64,000 bases of DNA. Source: Salinispirillum sp. LH 10-3-1 (GTDB lineage Bacteria > Pseudomonadota > Gammaproteobacteria > Pseudomonadales > Natronospirillaceae). Each line of letters begins with the position of its first letter. The first letter of the stretch is position 1. The notes beneath the pieces were generated by a model that saw only the letters and a list, made by a program, of their open reading frames with translations, searched no databases and had not been told where the DNA came from. Position numbers and translations under genes: made by a program. The DNA is taken from NCBI RefSeq assembly GCF_030643825.1, contig NZ_CP101717.1, forward strand, positions 3,405,600-3,469,599, given 5' to 3'. Below, piece by piece: positions 18,313 to 27,332 of this stretch.

Positions 18313-18342
18313 AAAAAAAACCGCCATAAAGGCGGTTTTTTA
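18313..18342. terminator. Bidirectional intrinsic terminator
   Basis: CCGCC and GGCGG form a stem flanked by eight A on one side and T5-T6 on the other. On the minus strand it lies 37 bases past the tRNA 3' end and gives a GC stem plus eight U, a strong terminator for tRNA-Thr. Confidence 0.88.
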
Positions 18343-18378
18343 TTGCGACCAGCGATGTTTCGCTGCACGCGGTGTTTG

Positions 18379-18454
<76 letters not shown>

Positions 18455-18464
18455 AACGGGGCGT

Positions 18465-18493
18465 ACTATACTCGCGGCGATGAACACCGTCAA
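18465..18493 (-). promoter_or_regulatory. Promoter of tRNA-Thr
   Basis: TTGACG (18488-18493), a 17-base spacer and TATAGT (18465-18470) on the minus strand. The tRNA 5' end lies 10 bases past the -10 box. The sequence right after the -10 box (ACGCCCC) is GC-rich, as in stringently controlled stable-RNA promoters. Confidence 0.8.
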
Positions 18494-18543
18494 CAACTTC
18501 CTACGGGTAATCAATCACTTAGGGCTAAAATCAGAAATTGTCA

Positions 18544-20709
18544 TTATTGCGCCTGCGGATAACCCACAAAGGCCACAACAACAGCGTCAGTATCGGTTTG
18601 CCGACTGAACACATAGGGCTGCTCCGACAGCTTTTGATGCGCGCCTCCGCCGATGGCCGGGTGGCGCGCCCGAAACTGTCCCAGCGTCTGCCAGTGCGCC
18701 AGCAAGGCTTCGCGTTGTTCGTCCAGCTCCCACAGCATGGGCGAGCGGGTGCCCTGATGAAAGTCAGAACCAAAGGCACCGTGAGGACGACCGACCTCAT
18801 CCCCGTAGTAAATCTGCACCGCACCCGGCAACAACAGCAAGGCGGCAGCGGCACCCTTTTGCAACGCAAAGTCTTCGTATTGGGCAAAGAATAATCGCGT
18901 ATCGTGGCTCGACAAATACGTTAATCCGTTAAATTCCGGGTCGCTGTGAACGGCATCGGCATAAGCACGGAACACCGGCTCCGCTAGGGGTAGGCATTGC
19001 GCGGCCTGCAACCCGCCGCGCTCCTGGTATTCAAAGTTGATGATGGCGTCGAAGCCATAATCAAAGTAATAATCTTTGAACATACCATGTGCCCAAACCT
19101 CGGCGACCATCCAAAAGGGCTCATACGGCAAGGGATTTTGCGGATTCTCATCGTGCCACGCCCGATGCGCTGCAGTAGCGGCTTCCTTGAGGGCGACCCA
19201 ATGCTCCAGCTCGATGTGCTTCACGGTATCGGCCCGAAAGCCATCGACCCCAAACTCGCGCACCCAGCGCACATGCCAGTCGATCAAATAGTCCATCAGG
19301 GTTGCGTCAGCCAGCTCGGTGGCTCCGGTATCGGCCTTACCGGCTAATTGCGGAGGCAAGCGCTTCGGCGTGGTGTCTTCGGTCAGGAAATCCGGTAAAC
19401 CGGCCAAGTTCATGGTCAAGTCACCCGATCCCGGGCGGCGGTAGCCGGGGCGGTCTGCACGCACCCACTCAGGTCCCCACCAGTCATCCCATTGTGGGCT
19501 TTGCCAATCAATCAGCTCACCGTAACTGTGCCAATTCTCGCCCACTCCGGGCGTCCAATCGTGCCAACGCGGTGGCAGCTGGGTTGCTGCGCCCGGTTTT
19601 AACACATCAATACCCTGCATTTGCAGGTCCGCCAAGGTGGGGTAACCCACATGATTGAGTACCACATCGAGAATCACCTTGATGCCACGTGCATGCGCCG
19701 CGCTGACTAATGCTCGTAGATCCTCTTCGGTACCAAAGTTGGGATCTAAACGGGTGAAGTCGAGCGCCCAGTAGCCATGGTACCCATAGAACGGGAAGTC
19801 ACCGGTACCGCCGCCGACAAAGCCATGTACCTGCTCCACCAGGGGCGTTAACCAGACCGCACTGACACCCAATGCTTGCAAATAATCCAGATGCTGTATC
19901 ACCCCAGCAATATCGCCACCATGAAAGGTGCCAATTTCGTCCGCCCCATCTGGACGCCGCCCCAATGGGTAGTCATTACTCGGGTCGCCGTTGGAGAAAC
20001 GGTCGGTCATGATCATATAGACGGTGGCATTTTCCCAGGTATTGGTCTGTGCGGGTGCCCGTGCAGCCTCCAGCAGCACTAAGCCGTGGCTCTCTGGCGC
20101 TGGTGTAATATAGACCTGACCTTGATTCACTTGAGCCCTTTGCCCGCTGTAGAAGTCGCGTACCCATTGGCCCTCGGCAAAAGCATCACCCACTGGAATT
20201 GCCACCGCGTGGCCTGACCATACGGGACACTGCACTGGTGGTGGCTGGCGGCGGGGTGGCGCAGCGGCGGCCGTGGTGGCACGCACAATACTAACTCGAT
20301 AGGTGCCGCGCTCTTGGGTGAGGGTAAAGTGGTAATTGCCGGGCAACACAACGCGCGTTTCAAACCAGCGGTCACTGCAGGCTTGCAACTCATGTGGGGT
20401 ATTAAAGGCGGCGAGGCCTGAATGATCTGGTGGGGCTCCGAAGTCGCGCTCACAGCCTGCGGACTCAGCACTGACGCGCCAACGCACCGTGCCACGTGTC
20501 AAGGCAACCGTAGCACGGCGCTCGTCGGCGGCGCTGCCGGTCAGTACCGTAGATTCTGCTACATCCATGGCGTCGCTGCTGAGCTGCAAGATCGGTTGCG
20601 GGTTATTTTGCGCACCCACGTTGAGGGGCAAGAGGGCGGACGCGCAAACCAAGAAGGCACGCACAACGGCAGCTGGCCCTAGTGCGCTGCGGATAAAGGA
20701 ACGCAACAT
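18544..20709 (-). CDS. malS: Periplasmic alpha-amylase MalS-like (GH13)
   Basis: Secreted endo-amylase of 721 residues acting on malto-oligosaccharides. A signal peptide ends near VGAQ (residue 34). An N-terminal beta-rich region (about 40-215) is followed by a GH13 barrel. Stretches such as YMIMTDRFSNGDPSND and EIGTFHGGD closely match E. coli MalS. Catalytic residues are visible: nucleophile Asp 494 in GFRADTVKHIE, acid Glu 537 in MVAEVW, and Asp 603 in SSHDTR. DVVLNHVGY is conserved region I. It stands alone between tRNA-Thr and the thioesterase, without other maltose genes nearby. Confidence 0.9.
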   Translation of the reverse strand: MLRSFIRSALGPAAVVRAFLVCASALLPLNVGAQNNPQPILQLSSDAMDVAESTVLTGSAADERRATVALTRGTVRWRVSAESAGCERDFGAPPDHSGLAAFNTPHELQACSDRWFETRVVLPGNYHFTLTQERGTYRVSIVRATTAAAAPPRRQPPPVQCPVWSGHAVAIPVGDAFAEGQWVRDFYSGQRAQVNQGQVYITPAPESHGLVLLEAARAPAQTNTWENATVYMIMTDRFSNGDPSNDYPLGRRPDGADEIGTFHGGDIAGVIQHLDYLQALGVSAVWLTPLVEQVHGFVGGGTGDFPFYGYHGYWALDFTRLDPNFGTEEDLRALVSAAHARGIKVILDVVLNHVGYPTLADLQMQGIDVLKPGAATQLPPRWHDWTPGVGENWHSYGELIDWQSPQWDDWWGPEWVRADRPGYRRPGSGDLTMNLAGLPDFLTEDTTPKRLPPQLAGKADTGATELADATLMDYLIDWHVRWVREFGVDGFRADTVKHIELEHWVALKEAATAAHRAWHDENPQNPLPYEPFWMVAEVWAHGMFKDYYFDYGFDAIINFEYQERGGLQAAQCLPLAEPVFRAYADAVHSDPEFNGLTYLSSHDTRLFFAQYEDFALQKGAAAALLLLPGAVQIYYGDEVGRPHGAFGSDFHQGTRSPMLWELDEQREALLAHWQTLGQFRARHPAIGGGAHQKLSEQPYVFSRQTDTDAVVVAFVGYPQAQ

Positions 20710-20752
20710 AAAGACATCTCCAAGTTCAATGCATCGAATGAGAGTGTCTGTT

Positions 20753-21160
20753 TCAGGTAGTCTTTGCGGTCTCTGGAATCGGCCGTATACGGCGCTGCTC
20801 GTCGATGGCGACGTAGGTAATTTCTGCTTCCGTTACCTTTTGCCGCTGATCTTCTTCCGGCATACGACACCAGACTTCAACGGTAACACGTAACGAACTG
20901 CGACCAATTTGCTTCAACATGGCGTAGCAGCACACCACCGAACCCACGCGCACCGGACGCACAAACGACATGTCGCCAATCGCCATGGTGGTGACGCGAC
21001 CACGAGCAATCTTACTCGCCATCAGTGAAGCAGCGGTATCCATCTGAGTGACCAACCAGCCACCAGAAATATCGCCGTTCGGATTTGCATCACCAATCAT
21101 TGGCACCACTCGGAGCATGAGCTCTCCTTGCGGGTTGGGCGAAAAACTGTCGTCGTACAT
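20753..21160 (-). CDS. yciA: Acyl-CoA thioesterase (YciA-like hotdog fold)
   Basis: Hydrolyses acyl-CoA to free acid and CoA. The product has 135 residues. The hallmark segment ANPNGDISGGWLVTQMD, with the catalytic Asp, is close to that of YciA, and the later GDMSFVRPVRVGS also fits. The frame is open to 21226, but the ATG at 21160 gives the family length. No strong Shine-Dalgarno sequence is visible. The upstream intergenic region separates it from uvrD on the same strand. Confidence 0.85.
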   Translation of the reverse strand: MYDDSFSPNPQGELMLRVVPMIGDANPNGDISGGWLVTQMDTAASLMASKIARGRVTTMAIGDMSFVRPVRVGSVVCCYAMLKQIGRSSLRVTVEVWCRMPEEDQRQKVTEAEITYVAIDEQRRIRPIPETAKTT

Positions 21161-21246
21161 GTGAGTCTTAGACCAGAGTGTTGTTATTGTGTTTGGGCCG
21201 ATAGTATAACGACTGCGCCGCCACAACTACAGGGAACAGAAAAAAA

Positions 21247-23397
21247 CTAGCCGATGACTTCCAATTTGGCGAATTGATACACCAATTGCTTCACGCCTTC
21301 GTCAGCAAAGTTGACCGCCACCGTGGCATTAGGTCCGACGCCCTCGAAATTCAGTACCACGCCATCGCCAAAAATAGGGTGGCGTACCAAGGCACCGAGC
21401 TGAATGGGCGCCGGCTGGTCCTGTACCGCACTGCCTTGCCAACTGACCGGGCGCGACACCTGCATGTTCAAGCGCACTTCGGCAATCAAGTCGCCGGGTA
21501 TTTCCCGCACAAAGCGCGACAGACGATTGAAATTGTCCTGCCCGTAGAGGCGGCGGCTTTCGGCGTGGGTCAGATACAGCTTTTGTTCCGCGCGGGTGAT
21601 ACCGACGTAGCACAGGCGACGCTCTTCTTCGAGCTGTTCAGGGTCCTCCAAGCAGCGCTTGTGCGGAAACAGACCTTCTTCCAAGCCAACCATAAAGACC
21701 ACCGGAAATTCGAGGCCTTTGGCCGAATGCAGCGTCATCAGGGTAACCGCCGATTCGTGCTCATCAGCCTGCGACTCTCCCGCGTCCAAACTGGCTTGCG
21801 CCAGGAATTCGGTCAGTGGGTCTTGCTCTTCATCCACTTCAAAGCTGCGTAAGGCGCCTACCAGTTCCTGTAAGTTTTCGACGCGCGCTTGACCGCGCTC
21901 GCCTTTTTCCTGCTTGTGGTAGTCCACCAAGCCGGTCATGTCGAGCAGGGTGCTCATCAACTCAGCCAATTCAAGGTGTTTCCGACTGCTTTGGAGCTCT
22001 TCCAGCAAAGCAAAAAAAGCGGTCAGGGCGTTTGTCGCCTTGCTGCTGACCAGTTTCAACTCAATGCTTTGACGCGCCGCCTCCCACAGTGAAAAACCTT
22101 CTTCACGCGCCAGTTGACGGATCTTTTCGAGTGACTTTTCACCCACACCGCGTGGCGGCACATTGATGACACGCTCCATGGCGGTGTCGTCGAGCGGGTT
22201 GGCGATCAGGCGCAAATAAGCCAAGGCATTGCGAATTTCTAGGCGCTCGTAGAAGCGCATGCCGCCATAAATACGATACGGAATGCGGGCACGCAAAAGG
22301 GCTTCTTCGATCACCCGCGACTGGGCGTTGGAGCGGTAGAGAATAGCAGCGTCGTCAGCCGACTGACCCTCCTCGACCCAGGTTTCGATCTGCTCGGCAA
22401 CAAAACGTGCTTCGTCTTGCTCGTTATAGGCCGCGTAGAGTTGTATTGGTTCGCCATCGTCACCGTCGGACCACAGCTCTTTGCCGAGGCGGCCTTGATT
22501 CTGTTCGATCACCGCATTGGCCGCCGCCAGAATGGTCTTGGTCGAGCGATAATTTTGCTCCAAGCGGATCAGCCGCGCAGCGGGAAAGTCGGTTTGAAAC
22601 TGGTGGATGGTCTCAACCTTAGCACCACGCCAGCCATAAATGGATTGGTCGTCGTCGCCGACCACCGTAAGGTGCCCAGTAGTACCTAAAAGGATACGAA
22701 TCCACGCGTATTGGATGGTGTTGATGTCTTGAAACTCGTCGACCAGTACATAGCGAAAACGCGCCTGATAGTGCGTTAATAAGGCCGGGTTATTACGCCA
22801 CAACTCGTGCGCTCGCAGCAACAATTCAGCAAAGTCGACTACGCCAGCCCGATCACAGGCCTGCTGGTAGGCGGCATAAACGGCTTGGCAATGGCGGGCA
22901 AAGGGGTCCCGTGGCGGGGCCAGGTGTTCGGCGCGCTTACCTTCGTCTTTTTGCTCATTGATAAACCACTGCACTTGCTTGGGTTCCAGGGTGCTGTCCA
23001 ATAAGCCGAGCTCGCTCATCGTGCGTTTGATCAAGCGCAGTTGATCGTCGCTGTCGAGGATTTGAAACTCCCGCGGCAAGCGTGCTTCGAGATGATGTTG
23101 CCGTAACAAGCGGTTGGCCAGGCCATGGAAGGTACCGATCCACATATCGCGTACCGGTTGCTCCAGCAAAGTCTCCAAGCGATGACGCATTTCGCGCGCC
23201 GCCTTGTTGGTAAAGGTCACCGCCAGCACGCCGGTAGGCGCCGCTAACCCGGTTTCTAACAGCCAGCCAATACGGTGGGTCAAAACCCGGGTCTTACCGC
23301 TGCCCGCGCCCGCTAAGACCAGCAAATGCTGCTCGTCGGCCTTCACCGCGTCGCGTTGCGGCGGATTGAGGCTGTGCAAACGGTCAATAATGGACAT
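21247..23397 (-). CDS. uvrD: DNA helicase II UvrD
   Basis: 3'-5' helicase of nucleotide-excision and mismatch repair, 716 residues (E. coli 720). All superfamily 1 motifs are present: Walker A AGAGSGKTR, TFTNKAA, VDEFQD, GDDDQSIYGWRG, QNYRS, and LMTLHSAKGLEF with ITRAEQKLYL. The C-terminal Tudor-like part ends in VYQFAKLEVI. The frame continues upstream to 23562, but the ATG at 23397 has a strong GGAGGA six bases before it and aligns with UvrD starts. A LexA-type box and promoter lie about 160-190 bp upstream. Confidence 0.97.
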   Translation of the reverse strand: MSIIDRLHSLNPPQRDAVKADEQHLLVLAGAGSGKTRVLTHRIGWLLETGLAAPTGVLAVTFTNKAAREMRHRLETLLEQPVRDMWIGTFHGLANRLLRQHHLEARLPREFQILDSDDQLRLIKRTMSELGLLDSTLEPKQVQWFINEQKDEGKRAEHLAPPRDPFARHCQAVYAAYQQACDRAGVVDFAELLLRAHELWRNNPALLTHYQARFRYVLVDEFQDINTIQYAWIRILLGTTGHLTVVGDDDQSIYGWRGAKVETIHQFQTDFPAARLIRLEQNYRSTKTILAAANAVIEQNQGRLGKELWSDGDDGEPIQLYAAYNEQDEARFVAEQIETWVEEGQSADDAAILYRSNAQSRVIEEALLRARIPYRIYGGMRFYERLEIRNALAYLRLIANPLDDTAMERVINVPPRGVGEKSLEKIRQLAREEGFSLWEAARQSIELKLVSSKATNALTAFFALLEELQSSRKHLELAELMSTLLDMTGLVDYHKQEKGERGQARVENLQELVGALRSFEVDEEQDPLTEFLAQASLDAGESQADEHESAVTLMTLHSAKGLEFPVVFMVGLEEGLFPHKRCLEDPEQLEEERRLCYVGITRAEQKLYLTHAESRRLYGQDNFNRLSRFVREIPGDLIAEVRLNMQVSRPVSWQGSAVQDQPAPIQLGALVRHPIFGDGVVLNFEGVGPNATVAVNFADEGVKQLVYQFAKLEVIG

Positions 23398-23560
23398 GTA
23401 TTCCTCCGAAAGATGGCTTTTTACGGCACTGACGACTACCTTTAGGGCAGGAACCTCAGACAAGTTACGGTGTCCGATGGCAGCGCACTGGGGTATATAT
23501 TCTTTATGGCAGGAACTGGAGACAGCTAAGGGCGTTATCGTTTTCCTGATATGCATCGGC

Positions 23561-23588
23561 ATTCTAACTTAGCTGTATATATATACAA
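23561..23588 (-). promoter_or_regulatory. Candidate uvrD promoter with overlapping LexA (SOS) box
   Basis: CTGTATATATATACAA at 23573-23588 matches the SOS box consensus CTG-TATATATATA-CAG at 15 of 16 positions. On the minus strand it overlaps a promoter with -35 TTGTAT (23583-23588), 16-base spacer and -10 TAGAAT (23561-23566), pointing to uvrD. E. coli uvrD is LexA-controlled, so SOS induction is expected. The box ends four bases before the ATG of the divergent GGDEF gene and could repress that too. Confidence 0.75.
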
Positions 23589-23592
23589 GAAG

Positions 23593-26025
23593 ATGCACTT
23601 TTCACCGTTATCAGTCGCCCACCAAAGTCAGCCTCGCTGGCTGCGTTTCATACTGTTACGTCTGCGTCGGGCGCCCATGACAGCGCTCGGCTTGCTGCTC
23701 TTAGGCGTAAGCTGCAGTACAGCTGCTGTGCTTTGGTGGTGGTCGCCAATTAGCCCTCCTTGGTTTTTAACCATTGGCCTGGCGGCGCTGGCCGGCACTT
23801 CCTGGCTGATCAACATTTATCAGTATTTTGGCGCGCGCGAGCAAGCACTCAAACAACGACGCTTGCGGCACTCACTGCATCAAAGACGCGCCGATATGGC
23901 GCGCTTGGTCGATGATCGCACTCTCGCCTTGGCACAAAGCAACCGTCAACTCAGCACCGAAATGCGCCTGAATAACGCCTACACGCGTGCGCTACAACAG
24001 AGTGAACAAAAGCTGCAGTTAGCCATGCATGCCAGTCATTTGGCGGTATGGGACTGGGACATCAACCATCGTACGCTGACCATTGATGGTCCGGATGGCG
24101 CCTTTGGCCAACGCTCCCAGGGCGAACTACTGAGCCTTCGACAATTTGTCCACCCAGATGATTTCCCGCAAGTAAGACGTGCCATCATGGAACACCTTAA
24201 GGGGCGTTCGGCGCGCTTAGTGTTGCGTTATCGAACCAACACGGCGGAACCGCGCTGGGTGGAAGACATTGGCCGCACGATCTCCTACGATGCCCGCCGT
24301 CGTCCGGGGCGGGTATTGGGAACACGCCGCGACATCACCAACGAGGTGACCCGTGAACGCGAACTGACCTTGGCCGCCAGTCTGTTTAATGGCACCCGAG
24401 ACCCGCTACTGGTATTGGATACGGACTTCCGTGTTACTGCCATGAACCCCGCGTTTTCTGACATGATTCGGCGCTCCCCGGCGGAATGGATAAATCACGC
24501 GTGGCAACATTGCAGTCACAGTGAGCTGATTGAACGCATCAGCGACAGTCTGCAACAGCGTGGCCACTGGGAGGGTGACATACTCGAGAAGCGTGCCGAC
24601 GGCACGGCTTTTCCATTGTTTATGAGCATCCGCTCGGTGTACGCCGGCAGCAAGGTTGAGCATTACCTGTGTTTCTGTCGTGATCTCAGCCTCCAGCAAA
24701 GCACCACTACCCGTAAGCTCGACCATTTCGACGCCTTAACAGGGCTACCGAACCGCGATTACTTTCATCAACACCTAGACTACTATCGGCGGATGGACCG
24801 TCTGCCAACAGAGCAGCTGGCGCTCGGGCTGCTGAATCTTGATGGCTTTCAACACATCAACACCACGCACGGCCACGCTACCGGCGACCAAATGCTGGAG
24901 CACATCGCCGCTCGCCTAAATCAATATGGCGCCCCCCTCATTATGGTGGCTAGACTGACCGGCGATGAGTTTGCCTTGCTGTTTTCGCATTATGAAACCG
25001 CAGAACGTTTGAAACACCTCGCCATGCAAATCGTACAGGATATTCATCGGCCATTGATGCTCGAACACGCAGAGGTGTTGACCAGCGCGTCACTCGGCTT
25101 GGTGGTGCTGGATCAGAACAATGTACATCAGTGCCTCAGTGACGCCCGCAGTGCGTTACAAGAAGCAAAAATCAATGGCGGGAATCAAGTGGTGCTGGCA
25201 GGCCAGCCCCTACAGTACACCGACGCTGAGCGTGCCACCATCGCTGGTTACCTTAAAGATATTCTGGCCAACCTGCAGACGCCGCTACTGTATTTAACGC
25301 AGTTTGAGCCCACGCAGGGTTTACCCTACGGCATCCGTGCGCACGCTGTACTAGGTGACGACCGGCAATGGCAACGTGATGAACCGTTGTTTCAGTTAGC
25401 GCGTGAGCGTCAGTTGGAAGACCGACTGTTGCATCAACTTCTGAGTGAAGCCATACGTACGCTGCAAAGCATTACCGTCCCTGCGCTTTATGCAACTGCA
25501 CCGGTATTGTCGTTTCCCGTAAGCGGTATGACTGCCAGCCAAGAGCACTTCAGTTCCGTCGTCCTACGGGCGATCAAAGACGCCCGTTGCGCTGCGCACC
25601 GAGTGGAAATTTCGCTGTTGGCACACCATCTGGACACCAGCCGCTATGAAGCCATTCTCAAACAGCTGGCCTTATTGCGCGACCATGGCGTTCAAATCAG
25701 TATGGAGTGCCTCGGTTGCACCAACTTGTCGCTGGATGAACTCAGTCGTCTGCCACTGACCACCTTGCGTGTCGGCTATGCGATGCTTCAAGCACGCCGA
25801 ACCAACCAGCAAACACACCTTCTACTCGGTGTGGCACAACAACTGGAATGGCATATTGCCGTCACCGGTATCGTCAGCGTACCCACCCCAGAAGTATTGG
25901 CGGAGCTGGATATTTGCTCACTCGAAGGGCCCTTTTACGTCGAACCATTAAAAGGCGAGACGCTGAATACCTACTTACAACACCATAACGACGACACCGA
26001 TCAGTCGCCGTTGCTCCTTCACTAA
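23593..26025 (+). CDS. Membrane PAS-PAS-GGDEF-EAL protein with degenerate catalytic motifs
   Basis: About 810 residues. Two membrane helices near the N-terminus (about 28-78) are followed by two PAS domains (about 140-250 and 262-370), a GGDEF-like domain (about 375-530) and an EAL-like domain (about 545-790). The GGDEF signature reads TGDEF (around 24958). In the EAL-like domain the expected EALLRW reads IRAHAVLG, DDFGTG reads ECLGCTN and IAEGVE reads IAVTGIVS, so phosphodiesterase activity is very unlikely. The protein may bind c-di-GMP or GTP as a sensor, but this is inference. The ATG at 23593 lacks a good ribosome site; 23551 is an in-frame alternative. Confidence 0.8.
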   Translation: MHFSPLSVAHQSQPRWLRFILLRLRRAPMTALGLLLLGVSCSTAAVLWWWSPISPPWFLTIGLAALAGTSWLINIYQYFGAREQALKQRRLRHSLHQRRADMARLVDDRTLALAQSNRQLSTEMRLNNAYTRALQQSEQKLQLAMHASHLAVWDWDINHRTLTIDGPDGAFGQRSQGELLSLRQFVHPDDFPQVRRAIMEHLKGRSARLVLRYRTNTAEPRWVEDIGRTISYDARRRPGRVLGTRRDITNEVTRERELTLAASLFNGTRDPLLVLDTDFRVTAMNPAFSDMIRRSPAEWINHAWQHCSHSELIERISDSLQQRGHWEGDILEKRADGTAFPLFMSIRSVYAGSKVEHYLCFCRDLSLQQSTTTRKLDHFDALTGLPNRDYFHQHLDYYRRMDRLPTEQLALGLLNLDGFQHINTTHGHATGDQMLEHIAARLNQYGAPLIMVARLTGDEFALLFSHYETAERLKHLAMQIVQDIHRPLMLEHAEVLTSASLGLVVLDQNNVHQCLSDARSALQEAKINGGNQVVLAGQPLQYTDAERATIAGYLKDILANLQTPLLYLTQFEPTQGLPYGIRAHAVLGDDRQWQRDEPLFQLARERQLEDRLLHQLLSEAIRTLQSITVPALYATAPVLSFPVSGMTASQEHFSSVVLRAIKDARCAAHRVEISLLAHHLDTSRYEAILKQLALLRDHGVQISMECLGCTNLSLDELSRLPLTTLRVGYAMLQARRTNQQTHLLLGVAQQLEWHIAVTGIVSVPTPEVLAELDICSLEGPFYVEPLKGETLNTYLQHHNDDTDQSPLLLH

Positions 26026-26247
26026 CCCTCCCTTGATTGGCACTGCACTTGCTTAACCAGAGCATGACGCTGCTAATGCCTAAAAATGCGCCCTAATTGT
26101 CATCTATTGGTCAGAAACTGAGCATAGAATTTGTGCCTGTATCGCCAATGTTTTAAAATGGGGCAGCCTTAAAAAGGCGTTGGCAGAAAAAAAATAACAA
26201 AAGGCAAGATCTAAAGATCCTGCTGCTGCTTTATCAAGGAGTCGTGT

Positions 26248-26442
26248 ATGTCAGTGAACTTGTTTGAAATCGAGTTGGCAAATATCGAAGATGATAGTCT
26301 GCACAAGGCATCAGAGAGCAATGAAAACAAACGCCACAATAATCACCGCAAATTAGCGGCACGTCGTGCAGTAGAAGATCACTTGGAACGCCAGAAGTTA
26401 CGTCAAGAGCTGGGTGACTGGGACTTAGAGTTATTGGGCTAG
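26248..26442 (+). CDS. Small charged protein, resembles the PA3496 family
   Basis: A 64-residue soluble protein with an acidic N-terminus and a basic, helical C-terminal half (ARRAVEDHLERQKLRQEL) ending in acidic and hydrophobic residues. This layout resembles a small Pseudomonas family annotated as a putative envelope-integrity protein (PA3496-like); I am not certain of the match. The gene is convincing: AAGGAG lies eight bases before the ATG and a strong terminator follows directly after the stop. Confidence 0.75.
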   Translation: MSVNLFEIELANIEDDSLHKASESNENKRHNNHRKLAARRAVEDHLERQKLRQELGDWDLELLG

Positions 26443-26452
26443 GTTGAACTTA

Positions 26453-26483
26453 AACCAGCCGGTTAATACCACCGGCTGGTTTT
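26453..26483 (+). terminator. Intrinsic terminator
   Basis: AACCAGCCGG and CCGGCTGGTT form a 10-bp stem followed by TTTG, ten bases after the stop of the small charged protein gene. Confidence 0.85.
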
Positions 26484-26574
26484 GTCTAATCAACCCCGCA
26501 TCGGGTCACAGCGTACTGTTGAGCCCGAGGGGGTTTCGTCCTCCGAAAAAGACTGACGTGCCATTGCAACGTCT

Positions 26575-27219
26575 TTATTGAGCGGCGACCTGTAGCGCCA
26601 ATTGCTGAGCAATACGCAGCATGTCTTCGTTGGTTCTTACGCCGGGCAAACCACTCTCAATCAGATAACGGCCATTCACCAAAACAGACGGCGTGCCTCG
26701 CACTTGCGCCTGCGCGGTCATGTTTTGTGCTACGCGTGTTTTGGTACGCACGGAAAACGAATTAAACATTTGCTGAAAGCGATCTTCTGAAACGCCTTGC
26801 CGAGCAAAGAAAGCCGCCAAATCACGCTCCGTCCGCAGGTTATTCCGATTAACGAATATTTCGTTGTAGATCGCCATGTGTGTGTCTTCCGGCATGTTCA
26901 GGAACTGCCAAGTGTAGAACGCGCGCCCATGCAGCTCGTGTACTGGGCTGAAGGTCGCTGGAACTTCCTCAAAGACCAAGTTATCAGGCAACTCGGCTTT
27001 GAAGCGCTGAATCGCTGTTTCTAAATTAAAACAATGGATACATCCGTACCAGAAAAATTCTTGAATGATGCCGTCTTTGCCCGAAGGGATAGCGACATTT
27101 AAGGGCTGGGCAATGACCCGATAGTGGGTACCTTCTTGTAACGCTTGGGCTTGTACGGTTACCGCCAGGAGTAATCCCGCGACAAGGCTACTGAATACAG
27201 CAATACTACGTCGTAACAT
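26575..27219 (-). CDS. dsbA: Thiol:disulfide interchange protein DsbA
   Basis: Periplasmic disulfide-forming oxidase, 214 residues, with a signal peptide (cleavage near VQA). The thioredoxin-fold active site is C60-I-H-C63 where E. coli and P. aeruginosa DsbA have CPHC. The Ile at the Pro position is unusual and should affect redox potential. The cis-Pro loop RGTPSVLVNGRY is normal. It is followed at a distance by cytochrome c4 and c5 genes, as in Pseudomonas. Confidence 0.93.
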   Translation of the reverse strand: MLRRSIAVFSSLVAGLLLAVTVQAQALQEGTHYRVIAQPLNVAIPSGKDGIIQEFFWYGCIHCFNLETAIQRFKAELPDNLVFEEVPATFSPVHELHGRAFYTWQFLNMPEDTHMAIYNEIFVNRNNLRTERDLAAFFARQGVSEDRFQQMFNSFSVRTKTRVAQNMTAQAQVRGTPSVLVNGRYLIESGLPGVRTNEDMLRIAQQLALQVAAQ

Positions 27220-27278
27220 GGTTATGTCCTGTGTTGTTTGGCAATCAGCCTAACATTTTATGTTCCGCTATTAGACAT

Positions 27279-27305
27279 AAAAAAGACGGCCAAGGCCGTC
27301 TTTTT
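27279..27305. terminator. Bidirectional intrinsic terminator
   Basis: GACGGCC and GGCCGTC form a 7-bp stem with a two-base loop, flanked by A6 on one side and T5 on the other. On the minus strand it lies 27 bases past the cytochrome c4 stop, ending that transcript before dsbA. Confidence 0.88.
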
Positions 27306-27332
27306 ACAGTTGCTTTAACCTAAACTTGGGGA

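Noticed and set aside
21274..21852. A 192-codon plus-strand frame opposite uvrD
   Set aside because: Antisense to the conserved C-terminal helicase motifs, with no recognisable protein features.
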